Part shown: positions 8,177-17,572 of the stretch, one piece after another
How positions within the stretch are numbered: position 1 is the first letter of the stretch
How the letters are laid out: each line of letters opens with the position of its first letter
NCBI GenBank assembly: GCA_947475315.1
Contig: CANJMY010000015.1
Span: forward strand, 1 to 54,336
Source: Pseudomonadota bacterium
GTDB taxonomy: Bacteria > Myxococcota_A > UBA796 > GCA-2862545
Length of the DNA: 54,336 nucleotides
Direction: 5' to 3'
Program-made: the position numbers and the translations under genes
The notes under the pieces: model-generated
Databases searched by the model: none
The model's input: the letters and a program-made list of their open reading frames with translations, nothing else
What the model was told of the DNA's origin: nothing

Positions 8177-9424
8177 ATGCGCGCGCTCCCACTTCTCCTG
8201 GCCTTGTATGCCTGCGCCCCGCCGCAGAGCGATGGGCGCGCCGACGATCCGGGGCGCTTCTCGGTGGTCGTGATCCCCGACAGCCAGATCTACGCCGACA
8301 GCCATCCAGAGGTCCTCGAACGGCACGTCCAGTGGATCGTCGATCACCAGGCGGAGCACGACATCCGCTTCGTGACGCACGTGGGCGACATCGTGAACGA
8401 CGGCGCGGACCCGCGGCAGTGGGAGAACGCCGCCCGCGCGTTCGCGCCGCTGCTCGACGCGGACATCCCGCACGGCTTCAGCGTCGCCGCGCACGACTAC
8501 GGGACGTGGGGCGAGTGGCCTGTCGGCACCGACAGCTCGTGCATGCCGGACCCCGAGAACGGGCTGCCCCGCGTCGACTGCGACTTCACCGCCTTCATGG
8601 AGCGGTTCGGCCCCGACACCTACGCCGGTCGCGACTGGTTCGCGGGCGCATCGCCCTCAGGGCGGAGCAGCTACCAGCTCATCGAGGCGGAGGGCTTGAA
8701 GCTGCTCTTCCTGCACCTCCCCGAGGACGCCCCGGAGGAGGAGGTCGTGTGGGGCGAGGGTGTGCTTGCCGCCCATCCCGACACGCTCGCCCACCTCACC
8801 ACGCATCGCCTGATCTTCGACTACCGGCTCACGGACGCCATGCCGTCGCCGCTGGACCTGTTCGTGGGCGGACGCTTCAACGCCCTCACGTACGCCATCG
8901 GTGATCAGGGCCTGCGGTTCAAGGACGGCGCCGACGCCGAGTCGCTCCACCAGCGCTTGGTCGTCGCCCAGCCGAACGTGTGGGGCGTTCACTGTGGTCA
9001 CGTCGACGGCGAGTTCCGGCTCTCCAGCGCCAACGCGCGTGGCCTGCCGGTGCACGAGGTGCTCACGGACTTCCAGGACATGTCCGACGGCGGCGGCGGG
9101 CTGCTGCGCGTGCTCACCTTCGACGTGAACCACGACAGCGTCGACGCTTGGACGGTGTCCACCGAGACCGGCCGCCGCCGGGAGAACGGGGAGGGATTCG
9201 ACCACAGCCTCGACATCTTGGAGGCCTACAAGGGGACGGCGTTCGGAGAGCTCGGGGAGCTCGGCTTCGACACCTCGGTCTACGACCAGCTGTTCGCAGA
9301 GCTGCTCGTGGAGGGGTCCGACACGCGCGAGATGTACCGAGCCTCGCTGTACGATCGGGGTGAGCGCGACAGCAGCTTCACGCTCGACGTCCCGTTCTCG
9401 GACTACGTGTCGAGCGGAGAGTAG
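8177..9424 (+). CDS. Calcineurin-like metallophosphoesterase lipoprotein with altered metal motifs
   Basis: 415 residues from ATG 8177, with lipobox LYAC (Cys13); the longer frame upstream lacks a signal and is not used. Phosphoesterase motifs appear in order: PDSQIYAD (motif I, DxQ variant), VGDIVNDG (motif II), VAAHDYG where GNHD is expected, and CGHVDGE where GHxH is expected. The metal-binding Asp and His are kept but the Asn of GNHD and the final His of GHxH are changed. Either the metal site is unusual or activity is weakened. Ligand-type substrates (nucleotides, phosphodiesters, phospholipids) cannot be separated. The unit ends in the R1-rich gap. Confidence 0.75.
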   Translation: MRALPLLLALYACAPPQSDGRADDPGRFSVVVIPDSQIYADSHPEVLERHVQWIVDHQAEHDIRFVTHVGDIVNDGADPRQWENAARAFAPLLDADIPHGFSVAAHDYGTWGEWPVGTDSSCMPDPENGLPRVDCDFTAFMERFGPDTYAGRDWFAGASPSGRSSYQLIEAEGLKLLFLHLPEDAPEEEVVWGEGVLAAHPDTLAHLTTHRLIFDYRLTDAMPSPLDLFVGGRFNALTYAIGDQGLRFKDGADAESLHQRLVVAQPNVWGVHCGHVDGEFRLSSANARGLPVHEVLTDFQDMSDGGGGLLRVLTFDVNHDSVDAWTVSTETGRRRENGEGFDHSLDILEAYKGTAFGELGELGFDTSVYDQLFAELLVEGSDTREMYRASLYDRGERDSSFTLDVPFSDYVSSGE

Positions 9425-9650
9425 GCGGGTCGCGGCCGGGTGGCAGGCTAGGCCCGGGAGGGGTTGGAGCGGCTGTGCCGGTATGTTCTCGTGCCGGGAG
9501 GAAGGACCGAGGATCGCCTTGTCCCGGCTCTACTTGCTGCCGGGTGACCGGGTCTCTTTGAAGCTTCGCCAGGTGTGGCGCGTCGGGACGGAGGCGGTGG
9601 AGTTCGTGGGGCGCCTGGCCGCGCAGGTGCCGCCGACGGGGCAGCACTTG

Positions 9651-9666
9651 GTCCTTCCGACCGGAT
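9651..9666 (+). repeat. R1 core motif, isolated copy 1
   Basis: The 13-mer gtccttccgaccg followed by gat, identical to 9877-9892. Confidence 0.6.
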
Positions 9667-9874
9667 CCGCTACCATGGCGCCTTCGCGCCGGCGTCGAAG
9701 CGGCGTTCCACGATCGTGCCCGTGCTTCGTCGTCGGGCGGACGTGCGCGAGGTGTACGTGGACCACCCGCGACGTCGGTGGGTCGCCTGGGGTGAGTTGA
9801 TCCTGCGCGTGCTCTTCCAGCCGGGTTCAAGCAAGACGCGCAGACCTGCCTGGGCTGCGGCGGCCGAATGCGTC

Positions 9875-9892
9875 AGGTCCTTCCGACCGGAT
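9875..9892 (+). repeat. R1 core motif, isolated copy 2
   Basis: The core gtccttccgaccg lies at 9877-9889, 46 bases before block 1 of copy C. Confidence 0.6.
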
Positions 9893-9922
9893 GGCGCTTG
9901 TGCTGGCGTCGATCGGGGACAT

Positions 9923-10216
9923 GCTGCGCTGGCTGGACGACGAGCGTGTCCTTCCGACCGGGCGCGCCAGGGCGGGATGGTGCTGCTCGGGGCGCGGGCG
10001 CGCGGGGACCCGCAGGCGACGTCGTCGGTTCGGTGACGGGGCGAGGCGGGGGAGGACATCGACAGGCTGCTGTGGCGGGGTGACCGCCCACGCCGAGGTG
10101 CGCGCGCGGGTCGGCGGGCGGACGCGGAGCGCTCGGCTCCGTCCGTTCGGTCGACGCACGGGTGAGTAGGGCGCGGACGGGGAGCGCGGCTGCGGACTGG
10201 CTGTGGTAGACCTTCG
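9923..10216 (+). repeat. R1 dispersed repeat, copy C (expanded)
   Basis: It has the same three blocks as copy B: block 1 at 9923-9976, block 2 at about 10074-10106, and block 3 from gcgcggacgg at 10171 to gaccttcg at 10216. About 100 and 65 extra bases lie between the blocks. It ends 30 bases from the stop codon of the convergent hydrolase gene, much as the other copies sit at gene 3' ends. Confidence 0.65.
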
Positions 10217-10246
10217 ACCTTGCCCCTTGCGGACGGACCCCCGCGC

Positions 10247-10867
10247 CTACGCCGGCCCCAACAAGTCCGCGACGATCTGATGGTTCCCTGGGTGCGTGAA
10301 CAGCATCCAGTGCCCGAGCGGGAACCGCCCATACGGCGTCTCCACCACCTCGAACCCCTCCGCGTCCCACGCCGAGCGCGGCGTCATCACGTCGCCGTGC
10401 GTGCCGACCGAGATCAGCCGCACGCCGTCTGGCAGCGGCGCGTCGCGCAGGGCGCGCATCAGGTCGCTGTTCGGGCTTGTCTGCGCGACCGCGTGGCCGC
10501 GGGGGATCGGCACCCGCTCCAGCAGCCTGGCCGCCGCGGCTCCGTTGAGCGGGCCGCCGACTGAGATGAAGCGCTCGACCGAGGACGTGTCGCCGCCGCA
10601 CTTCAGGTGGACCAGGCCCACCAGACCGCCCAGGCTCATGCCGACCAGCTTGACCTGCGGCGCGCCGGTGCGCTGGCGCACCTCGTCGATGGCGTCGGGG
10701 AGCAGGGCGGCGGCCTTCCAGACGTCGCCGTAGCCCCACAGGCGGTGCGGCGCGGCGTACACGCGGAACCCGCGCGCACGGAACACGGCGCCGTAGAGCT
10801 GGGCGCTGGCGCGGGGGGCGCCCAGGCCGCTCAAGATCAGGACGGGGAGGTTGGAGTCGTCCGACAT
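10247..10867 (-). CDS. Lipase-like alpha/beta hydrolase
   Basis: 206 residues without a signal peptide, so probably cytoplasmic. It opens with the strand VLILSGLGAPRAS, where the oxyanion region of lipases lies. It has an intact nucleophile elbow G-M-S-L-G-G and the following VGGPLNG, like LGTPxxG of triacylglycerol lipases. A likely acid is Asp in SVGTHGDVMTP and a base is His in FPLGHWMLF or THPGNHQ. GAGG upstream supports the ATG. It is distantly similar in layout to the hydrolase-like protein at 39 kb, which has lost its nucleophile. Substrate unknown. Confidence 0.8.
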   Translation of the reverse strand: MSDDSNLPVLILSGLGAPRASAQLYGAVFRARGFRVYAAPHRLWGYGDVWKAAALLPDAIDEVRQRTGAPQVKLVGMSLGGLVGLVHLKCGGDTSSVERFISVGGPLNGAAAARLLERVPIPRGHAVAQTSPNSDLMRALRDAPLPDGVRLISVGTHGDVMTPRSAWDAEGFEVVETPYGRFPLGHWMLFTHPGNHQIVADLLGPA

Positions 10868-10901
10868 CGCGGGCCTCGCTTGGAGCGCGTGGGGGGGAGC
10901 C

Positions 10902-12497
10902 TTAGGGGGTGGGCCCGAGCGGCACGACGCCCCAGTCCTGGCCGCCGCCGGTCGGCGTAAAGCCCGACAGCACGAACGCGCCGTAGCCGGGCGCGCTGGC
11001 GACGATCGGCAGGCCTCCGACGCCGACGGCGTCGCACTGGGCCAGATCCGTCCAGGTGTGGTCGGCCGGGTCGTAGAGCTCGCCGCAGGACACCGGGGTG
11101 GGGGTCTGGTCGATCAGCGGCACCTGGGTGCCTTCGGTCAGGCCGCCGAGCGCGAGCACGCGCCCATCCGGGCGGGTGATCAGGCGGTGCATGGCGCGCG
11201 GGTGGTTCATCGCGGGCAGCGGGGTCCACGGCGACGGCGACGTGAGGTCGAGCAGGTAGGCGTCGCTGAGCGCGGGCGCGGAGCCGGCTGCGCCTTCGCC
11301 GACGGGGCCCTCGCTGCCGCCGGTGAGCATGATCTTGCCGTCGACCATCTGGGTCATGGCGGCCCACATGCGGGTGTTCTGCGGGGCGCCGCCGATGTTG
11401 GGCTGCTCCAGCGTGGCGCCGTTCGGGCCCAGGATGGCGCACGTGGCGGTGGGAATGAGCGGACCGCCGACTTCGCTGCTGCCGCCGCCGCAGATCAAGA
11501 TCCCGGAGTCGCCCAGGTTGACCCAGGCGGCGCCGACCGCGCCCACCGGGATGGACGAGCTGTGCGCGTCGGTCTGGTCGAAGGTCTTGGTGGCGGGGTC
11601 GAAGATCTGCCAGGAGAAGGACGCGCTGGTCTGCTTGTCGAAGCCGCCGAACACGGCGATGCGGCCGTCCGGGAAGGGCTCCGCGCCGCCGAGGAAGCGG
11701 CCCGTGCTCTGCGTGGTGCCGGTCCAGGTGGCGGTGTCGGTCTCGGGGTCCCACAGGAAGGCGCCGATGTCGAGCATGGCGGGGTTGGCCCAGGTGGCCC
11801 GGCCGCCGACCACCAGCACCTGCGTCTTGCCGTCGACCGTGACCCGCGTGGCGGTGGCGCCGACGCGCTCGATGTTGCTGTCGGCGGCGACCTTGGGCAG
11901 ATCGCCGACGCGCTCGAAGGTGAACGGGTCGTCCGACATGCGCAGGCGAAGCACGGCGCTCGACGCCTTGTGGTCCAGGTCGGCATCATTGTCGCGCACC
12001 ACGTCGTCGGTGCCGCCAAAGATCAGCACGTCGCCGTTGTCCAGGCGGACGGCGGCGCCGCCGTGCGGGATCAAGGTGCCGTCGAGCGAGCCGAACTGGC
12101 CCGGCAACCCGAACGCGCCCACCATCACCGGCAGCTTGGTGGTGCCGGAGTCGATGGTGACGGCGGGGGAGAGGCCCCACGCGCGGACGGCGTCGTAGCT
12201 GAGCGGATCGTCAGAGGCGCCCGAGTCGGTCCACAGCAGGCCGATCGTGGCGTCGTCGAGCGCGCCGATGTCGACCGCCGACCACTGCGCCGAGTCCGCG
12301 GGGCCGAGCGCGTGCGACGTGGTGTCGCCGCCTTGCGTGACCCGCAGCGTGAGGTCGCTGCCCTGGAGCGGGCCGTCGCCGACCTGATCGAGGGGCAGCT
12401 TAGGGAGCAGCTGCAGCGAGTACGACTCGCCGACCGTCACCTTGGGCTGACAGGCTGCGAGGAGCACCGTGACGAGGACCGGGATGCGCAGTTTCAT
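10902..12497 (-). CDS. Kelch-repeat lipoprotein
   Basis: 531 residues from ATG 12497, with lipobox LLAAC (Cys16). Residues from about 150 hold kelch-type beta-propeller blades seen as repeated G-G motifs: VLIFGG, VLVVGG, IAVFGG, ILICGGG, IMLTGG and VLALGG, each followed by a turn and an aromatic-rich strand. Such propellers bind proteins or glycans at the surface. No Shine-Dalgarno is visible, but a consensus-like promoter lies so close that the mRNA may be leaderless. The long frame upstream of 12497 is antisense to pgeF and is not coding. Confidence 0.85.
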   Translation of the reverse strand: MKLRIPVLVTVLLAACQPKVTVGESYSLQLLPKLPLDQVGDGPLQGSDLTLRVTQGGDTTSHALGPADSAQWSAVDIGALDDATIGLLWTDSGASDDPLSYDAVRAWGLSPAVTIDSGTTKLPVMVGAFGLPGQFGSLDGTLIPHGGAAVRLDNGDVLIFGGTDDVVRDNDADLDHKASSAVLRLRMSDDPFTFERVGDLPKVAADSNIERVGATATRVTVDGKTQVLVVGGRATWANPAMLDIGAFLWDPETDTATWTGTTQSTGRFLGGAEPFPDGRIAVFGGFDKQTSASFSWQIFDPATKTFDQTDAHSSSIPVGAVGAAWVNLGDSGILICGGGSSEVGGPLIPTATCAILGPNGATLEQPNIGGAPQNTRMWAAMTQMVDGKIMLTGGSEGPVGEGAAGSAPALSDAYLLDLTSPSPWTPLPAMNHPRAMHRLITRPDGRVLALGGLTEGTQVPLIDQTPTPVSCGELYDPADHTWTDLAQCDAVGVGGLPIVASAPGYGAFVLSGFTPTGGGQDWGVVPLGPTP

Positions 12498-12504
12498 GGC
12501 GAGC

Positions 12505-12533
12505 AGGGTAGGATCTCGCGCGGATCGTGTCAA
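12505..12533 (-). promoter_or_regulatory. Sigma-70-type promoter of the kelch gene, leaderless transcript likely
   Basis: On the minus strand the sequence is TTGACA (12533-12528), a 17-base spacer, then TACCCT (12510-12505). The expected start of transcription, 6-8 bases further, falls on or next to the ATG at 12497. Confidence 0.65.
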
Positions 12534-12551
12534 CGTCCGGGTGAGGCTCGC

Positions 12552-13316
12552 GTGGATTCGGTGGACCTGCTGCGTTCGGACGTGTTTGCCGGTCTCTCTG
12601 TCGCGCATGGCTTCACGGCCCGGCGCGGCGGCGTGGACCACGACGACCGGGCCGAGCTGACGTTGCTGGCGGACGACTCGCTGCCGCCGGACGTGCTGGC
12701 GGCGAACTGGGCGCGCGCGTTGGCTGCGGTCGACCCGTCGCTGTCGGCCACGCGGCTGGCGCTGGTCCGTCAGGTGCACGGCGACGTGGTGCTGCGGGTG
12801 AGCGATCCCACCGGGCCGCTCGGCGCGGCGGGCGACGCGGACGCGCTGATCACCACGGTGCCTAGGCTGGCGATCGGCGTGCGGGTCGCGGACTGCGTGC
12901 CGATCCTGCTGGCGGCGCCGGGCGGCGTGGCGGCGGTGCATGCGGGCTGGCGCGGCGTGGCGGCGGGGATCGCGCCCAAGGCCGCGGCGCTGCTGGCTGA
13001 GGCGGCCGGGTGCGCGATCGGGGAGGTTCGCGCGTTGATCGGCCCGCACATCGGCCAGGACGCCTTTGAGGTAGGACCTGAGGTGGTGGCGGCGATCGAG
13101 GCGACGGGACCGTCGCGCGCGACCTTCTCCCGGCCCGGCCGCGACGACCGCCAGCACGTCGATCTGGGCGCCGCCCTGCGCGGGCAGCTTGAGGCGCTCG
13201 GGGTAGGCGCGGTCGCCAGCACCGGCGGAGACACCACGACGGAGCGCTTCTTCTCGTGGCGCGCGGACGGGCCTCGCACCGGGCGTCAGGCCGGGGTCAT
13301 CGCTTGGCTCGGCTGA
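12552..13316 (+). CDS. pgeF: Peptidoglycan editing factor / YfiH-type multicopper polyphenol oxidase
   Basis: 254 residues. Family hallmarks are clear: QVHGDVVL, GDADALIT, VADCVPILL with the conserved Cys, VHAGWRG with the conserved His, and GPHIGQDAFEVGPEV. Known members (YfiH/PgeF) act in the cytosol to remove UDP-MurNAc-peptides carrying L-Ser instead of L-Ala, and homologues are also reported as purine nucleoside phosphorylases or laccase-like enzymes. GTG 12552 is chosen because gtgagg lies 5 bases upstream. It diverges from the kelch gene and its 3' end overlaps the TPR lipoprotein gene. Confidence 0.9.
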   Translation: MDSVDLLRSDVFAGLSVAHGFTARRGGVDHDDRAELTLLADDSLPPDVLAANWARALAAVDPSLSATRLALVRQVHGDVVLRVSDPTGPLGAAGDADALITTVPRLAIGVRVADCVPILLAAPGGVAAVHAGWRGVAAGIAPKAAALLAEAAGCAIGEVRALIGPHIGQDAFEVGPEVVAAIEATGPSRATFSRPGRDDRQHVDLGAALRGQLEALGVGAVASTGGDTTTERFFSWRADGPRTGRQAGVIAWLG

Positions 13317-14374
13317 TCGGGCTCGCGCTGCTGCTGGTCGCCTGTGGGGCTCCCGCGCCCGAGCCGCCCCCGGTCGACCCGCACCTGCGCTCGCTGGGCG
13401 ACGCGGTGAGCGCCTGGCAGGTGGGCGCGGACCTGCTGGCCAAGGGAGACGCGGCAGGCGCGCGCGACGCGCTCGGACGGGCGCTGGCGGCGCGACCGGA
13501 CGACGCGCTGCTTGCGCTGTGGATGGCGCGCGCCGAGGCCGCCGCGGGTGACCTGGACGCCGCGCTCGCGCGGGTGGACGCGTTGGTGGCACGCAGCCCA
13601 GACTACCCGCTGGCGCGCTGGTGGCGGGCGACCGCGCGGGCGCGCAAGGACGACGCCGCCGGCGCCGCGGAGGACCTGAAGGCCGCGCTGGCGGCGGGCG
13701 TGATCACCCCTCGACGCGCCATGCGCGACGCCGACTTGGCGCGCGTGCTGGGGCGGCCGGAGCTGTCGTTTCTGCCCGCAGCACCCCTGGAGGCGACCGT
13801 CCACGCGCCCGAGCGGCTCGGGTTCGCGGGGTCCGAGGTCGACGTCGCTGTGGAGTTCCTGGGCGCCGAGGACGGCCCGGTGCAGGTCGTCGGGGGGATC
13901 ACGGGGCCGGTCGAGCTGGTGCGCGTGGTCGAGGACTCCGGAAAGGACGCCGCGGGCGACGGGACCCGGTCGGTGGTGTGGACCTTGAAGGTGCTGGGCG
14001 CGGGTGAGGCGGTGGTCGGGCCGCTGACCGTCAAGCAGGGGAGCCTGGAGGCGAGCGCCGCCGTCGCGCGCTGGTCGAACGCCGCGCCGCAGGGGCGTCC
14101 GGCGGTCTCCAGCGCCACGCTCCCGCTCCAGACGCCGTCCGCGGTGCTGGGCGATCGGGTGGCGCCGGACGCGTGGCGCGCCGGGGACGTCGCGTGGGTG
14201 GCCGTTACGCCCGGCGCGCGCGTCGACGCGGATCCGGTTATGCCGGTCTCTTCTGCGTGGTCGCTGCGAGTCGGTGGTGAGCCGGTCGCAGACCTCGTAT
14301 ACGCTGGTACCGGAGTCGTGCGTTTTCGCGTACGTGGGGCAGGAGGTCTGGTTTGGGAGGAGGAGCCTCGATGA
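13304..14374 (+). CDS. TPR-containing lipoprotein
   Basis: Start taken at TTG 13304 because it gives the short signal typical of this genome (LLLVAC, Cys14). GTG 13256 would add 16 residues and is an alternative. Residues about 25-115 form two or three TPR helices (LLAKGDAAGARDALGRALAARPDDALLAL and the next copy). The C-terminal two thirds look beta-rich, like the BatD-type or Ig-like domains in large lipoproteins (EATVHAPERLGFAGSEVDVAVEF). It overlaps pgeF by 13 bases and the SUFU gene by 4, so it is probably translationally coupled. Function unknown; likely a periplasmic or outer-membrane scaffold. Confidence 0.7.
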   Translation: MARLIGLALLLVACGAPAPEPPPVDPHLRSLGDAVSAWQVGADLLAKGDAAGARDALGRALAARPDDALLALWMARAEAAAGDLDAALARVDALVARSPDYPLARWWRATARARKDDAAGAAEDLKAALAAGVITPRRAMRDADLARVLGRPELSFLPAAPLEATVHAPERLGFAGSEVDVAVEFLGAEDGPVQVVGGITGPVELVRVVEDSGKDAAGDGTRSVVWTLKVLGAGEAVVGPLTVKQGSLEASAAVARWSNAAPQGRPAVSSATLPLQTPSAVLGDRVAPDAWRAGDVAWVAVTPGARVDADPVMPVSSAWSLRVGGEPVADLVYAGTGVVRFRVRGAGGLVWEEEPR

Positions 14375-15375
14375 AGGAGACGTCGTCCTTCGCGGCACAT
14401 CTCTCAGCCTTCCTCGGGCCGCCCGTGGGGTGCTGGCCGGTGGACCCGAATGGTCACCGCATGCCCTTCCAGATCCGCGCGTTCGCGGGTGGGCCGGTGC
14501 GCCGCGTGGTGACCTACGCCACCGCGGGCCTCTGGAAGAAGCCGCTCGCCGGTCAGGAGCCTGGGGCGCGCGTCCGCGAGGAGCTGCTCCTCATGGTGCG
14601 CGACACGCCGGACGCCGAGCTGCTGCCGGGTATCCTGCTTCAGGTGGTAGCTGAGGCCTTGGGCGAAAAGCGCGCTTGGATGCCGGGAGACGTGATTGGT
14701 CCCCGCGGCCCGCTGCTGCCTGACGCGGAGGCGCAGGCCCTTTACGTGTCGGCGCCGTCCTACCTTCCGGACGCGTTCCACCTGTGGCGCGGCCCGCTTG
14801 GTGAGCGGGTGGGCGTGCTGTGGCTCGTGCCGATTACGCGCGCCGAGGCCGCCTTTGTCCGCAAGCACGGCAGCGCGGCGTTTGAGGAGGTCCTGGTCGC
14901 CGAGCAGCCTGATCTGCTCAACGTCATGCGCACCTCCGTGCCGCTCCCGATGATCGTGCTCAGCTCGCGGGCTGAGGAGTCGGGCGAGCTGCACAGCGTC
15001 GGGACGGAGGCGCCATCGTCGATGGGCCGGGAGCCCGAGGCCACGCCCGTCGCCGCGTCGCCGCGCACCCAGCCGGAGCCCGTCGGTCCGGTCGACGATC
15101 TCACCGCCGAGAGCACCTACGACGGCGCCCCGGTGGACGCGTCGGGCGCCCGCCTGGATCTGGCGCTCATGGCGCGCGCCTTGGGGCCGCCTCGTATGAT
15201 CGGCGGCGCGCCCGGCGGCGAGTCTGTCGACCTGTCGCCGCCGATGATCCTGGACGAAGGCTGGGACGCGGAGGGCCTTGGGGCGCTTCAAGATGCGTCT
15301 GCGGAGCCTGAGGCCGCGGACGAGAGCGCCGACTCTACGTCTAAGAAGGGGCGTAAGCGTAAGTCGGGATCCTGA
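14371..15375 (+). CDS. SUFU-domain (suppressor-of-fused-like) protein
   Basis: 334 residues from ATG 14371, which sits in the ATGA overlap and has GGAGGAGG upstream; an upstream GTG at 14353 is less likely. Residues about 1-190 match the bacterial SUFU domain: PFQIRAFAGGPVRRVVTYAT, a middle region with REELLLMV, and FHLWRGPLGERVGVLWLVPIT. The remaining 140 residues are Pro/Ala/Glu-rich and probably disordered, ending in a basic tail (KKGRKRKSGS). Bacterial SUFU proteins are often immunity or chaperone-like factors of polymorphic toxin systems, but no toxin is seen here. The role is therefore open. Confidence 0.8.
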   Translation: MKETSSFAAHLSAFLGPPVGCWPVDPNGHRMPFQIRAFAGGPVRRVVTYATAGLWKKPLAGQEPGARVREELLLMVRDTPDAELLPGILLQVVAEALGEKRAWMPGDVIGPRGPLLPDAEAQALYVSAPSYLPDAFHLWRGPLGERVGVLWLVPITRAEAAFVRKHGSAAFEEVLVAEQPDLLNVMRTSVPLPMIVLSSRAEESGELHSVGTEAPSSMGREPEATPVAASPRTQPEPVGPVDDLTAESTYDGAPVDASGARLDLALMARALGPPRMIGGAPGGESVDLSPPMILDEGWDAEGLGALQDASAEPEAADESADSTSKKGRKRKSGS

Positions 15376-15444
15376 TCGGGCGACGTCTGGCGGGGTGCGC
15401 TGCGCCGCGTCGCGTTACACGCGGCCCTCTCCCGGAGCCCCCAC

Positions 15445-16995
<1,551 letters not shown>

Positions 16996-17004
16996 CACGT
17001 CGGA

Positions 17005-17033
17005 TTGACAGCGGGCGTCTGAGGCCTTAATCG
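17005..17033 (+). promoter_or_regulatory. Promoter of the rpsP-trmD-rplS operon
   Basis: TTGACA (17005-17010), a 17-base spacer and TAATCG (17028-17033) lie 39 bases before rpsP. The -35 is perfect and the -10 is partial. Confidence 0.65.
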
Positions 17034-17071
17034 GGCGCGACGTGAACCACCCCTGGACCTGGAATTAGTCG

Positions 17072-17320
17072 ATGGTGAAGCTCCGCCTCGCCCGCTTCGG
17101 CGGCAAGAAGAACGCCTTCTACCGCATCATTGCTACGGACTCCCGCAACGGCCGTGACAGCCGTTGGCTTGAGCAGCTCGGTACGTACGACCCGAATCAG
17201 GCCGTGCACGCCGTTCGCGTCGACCTCGCCCGCGTAGACTACTGGCTGTCGGTTGGCGCCCAGACCACGGGCACCGTCGGCAAGATCGTCGACCGCGCCC
17301 GCAAGTCGGCGGTGGCCTGA
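17072..17320 (+). CDS. rpsP: 30S ribosomal protein S16
   Basis: 82 residues, normal length. The family signature is clear: VKLRLARFGGKKNAFYRIIATDSRNGRDSR near the N-terminus (bS16 motif), LEQLGTYDP and VDYWLSVGAQTT. It assembles early into the 30S body. First gene of the operon; its stop overlaps the next start by one base. Confidence 0.98.
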   Translation: MVKLRLARFGGKKNAFYRIIATDSRNGRDSRWLEQLGTYDPNQAVHAVRVDLARVDYWLSVGAQTTGTVGKIVDRARKSAVA

Positions 17321-17562
17321 TGCTCGAGCTCGCGTTGCACCTCATCCGCCCCATCGTCCGTCATCCGGACGCCGTGGCGATCAACGTGATCGAAGGCGAA
17401 GACGCCACGATCCTCGAGACCGTGGTGCATCCGGACGACCTCGCCCTGTTCCACGACGAGGACGACCGTGTCCTCCGCGCCGTTCGGACCATCCTGTCGG
17501 CGGCCGCTGGCCGCAAGCAGGCGACGCTCGAGCTGGTGGAGTCTGCGCCTGACGAGGCGTGA
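17320..17562 (+). CDS. khpA: KhpA-like KH-domain protein lacking the GXXG loop
   Basis: 80 residues in the usual place between rpsP and rimM (TGATG overlap). Length and flanking helices match KhpA: RPIVRHPDAVAINV at the N-terminus, HPDDL before the loop and RAVRTIL after it. In KhpA the loop between these helices is GR/KxG (GXXG), which contacts RNA phosphates. Here residues 46-49 are Asp-Glu-Asp-Asp. The loop is therefore acidic and the canonical RNA grip is missing. Typical KhpA pairs with KhpB to bind small RNAs. This copy may act only as a dimer partner or in protein contacts. Confidence 0.85.
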   Translation: MLELALHLIRPIVRHPDAVAINVIEGEDATILETVVHPDDLALFHDEDDRVLRAVRTILSAAAGRKQATLELVESAPDEA

Positions 17563-17572
17563 TGGGGGCGCG

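Larger units (their letters stand above)
9425..10246. other. 820-bp non-coding gap rich in R1 sequence
   Basis: No frame here looks like a protein. The gap contains R1 copy C and two extra copies of its core. The first part (9540-9640) shares strings with the gap at 1.3 kb. It appears to be a landing site or graveyard for the repeat. Confidence 0.6.

Noticed and set aside
10902-13592. 896-codon minus-strand frame and its 821-codon plus-strand counterpart
   Set aside because: Only 10902-12497 (minus) and 12552-13316 (plus) carry family sequence; the rest is antisense shadow in GC-rich DNA.
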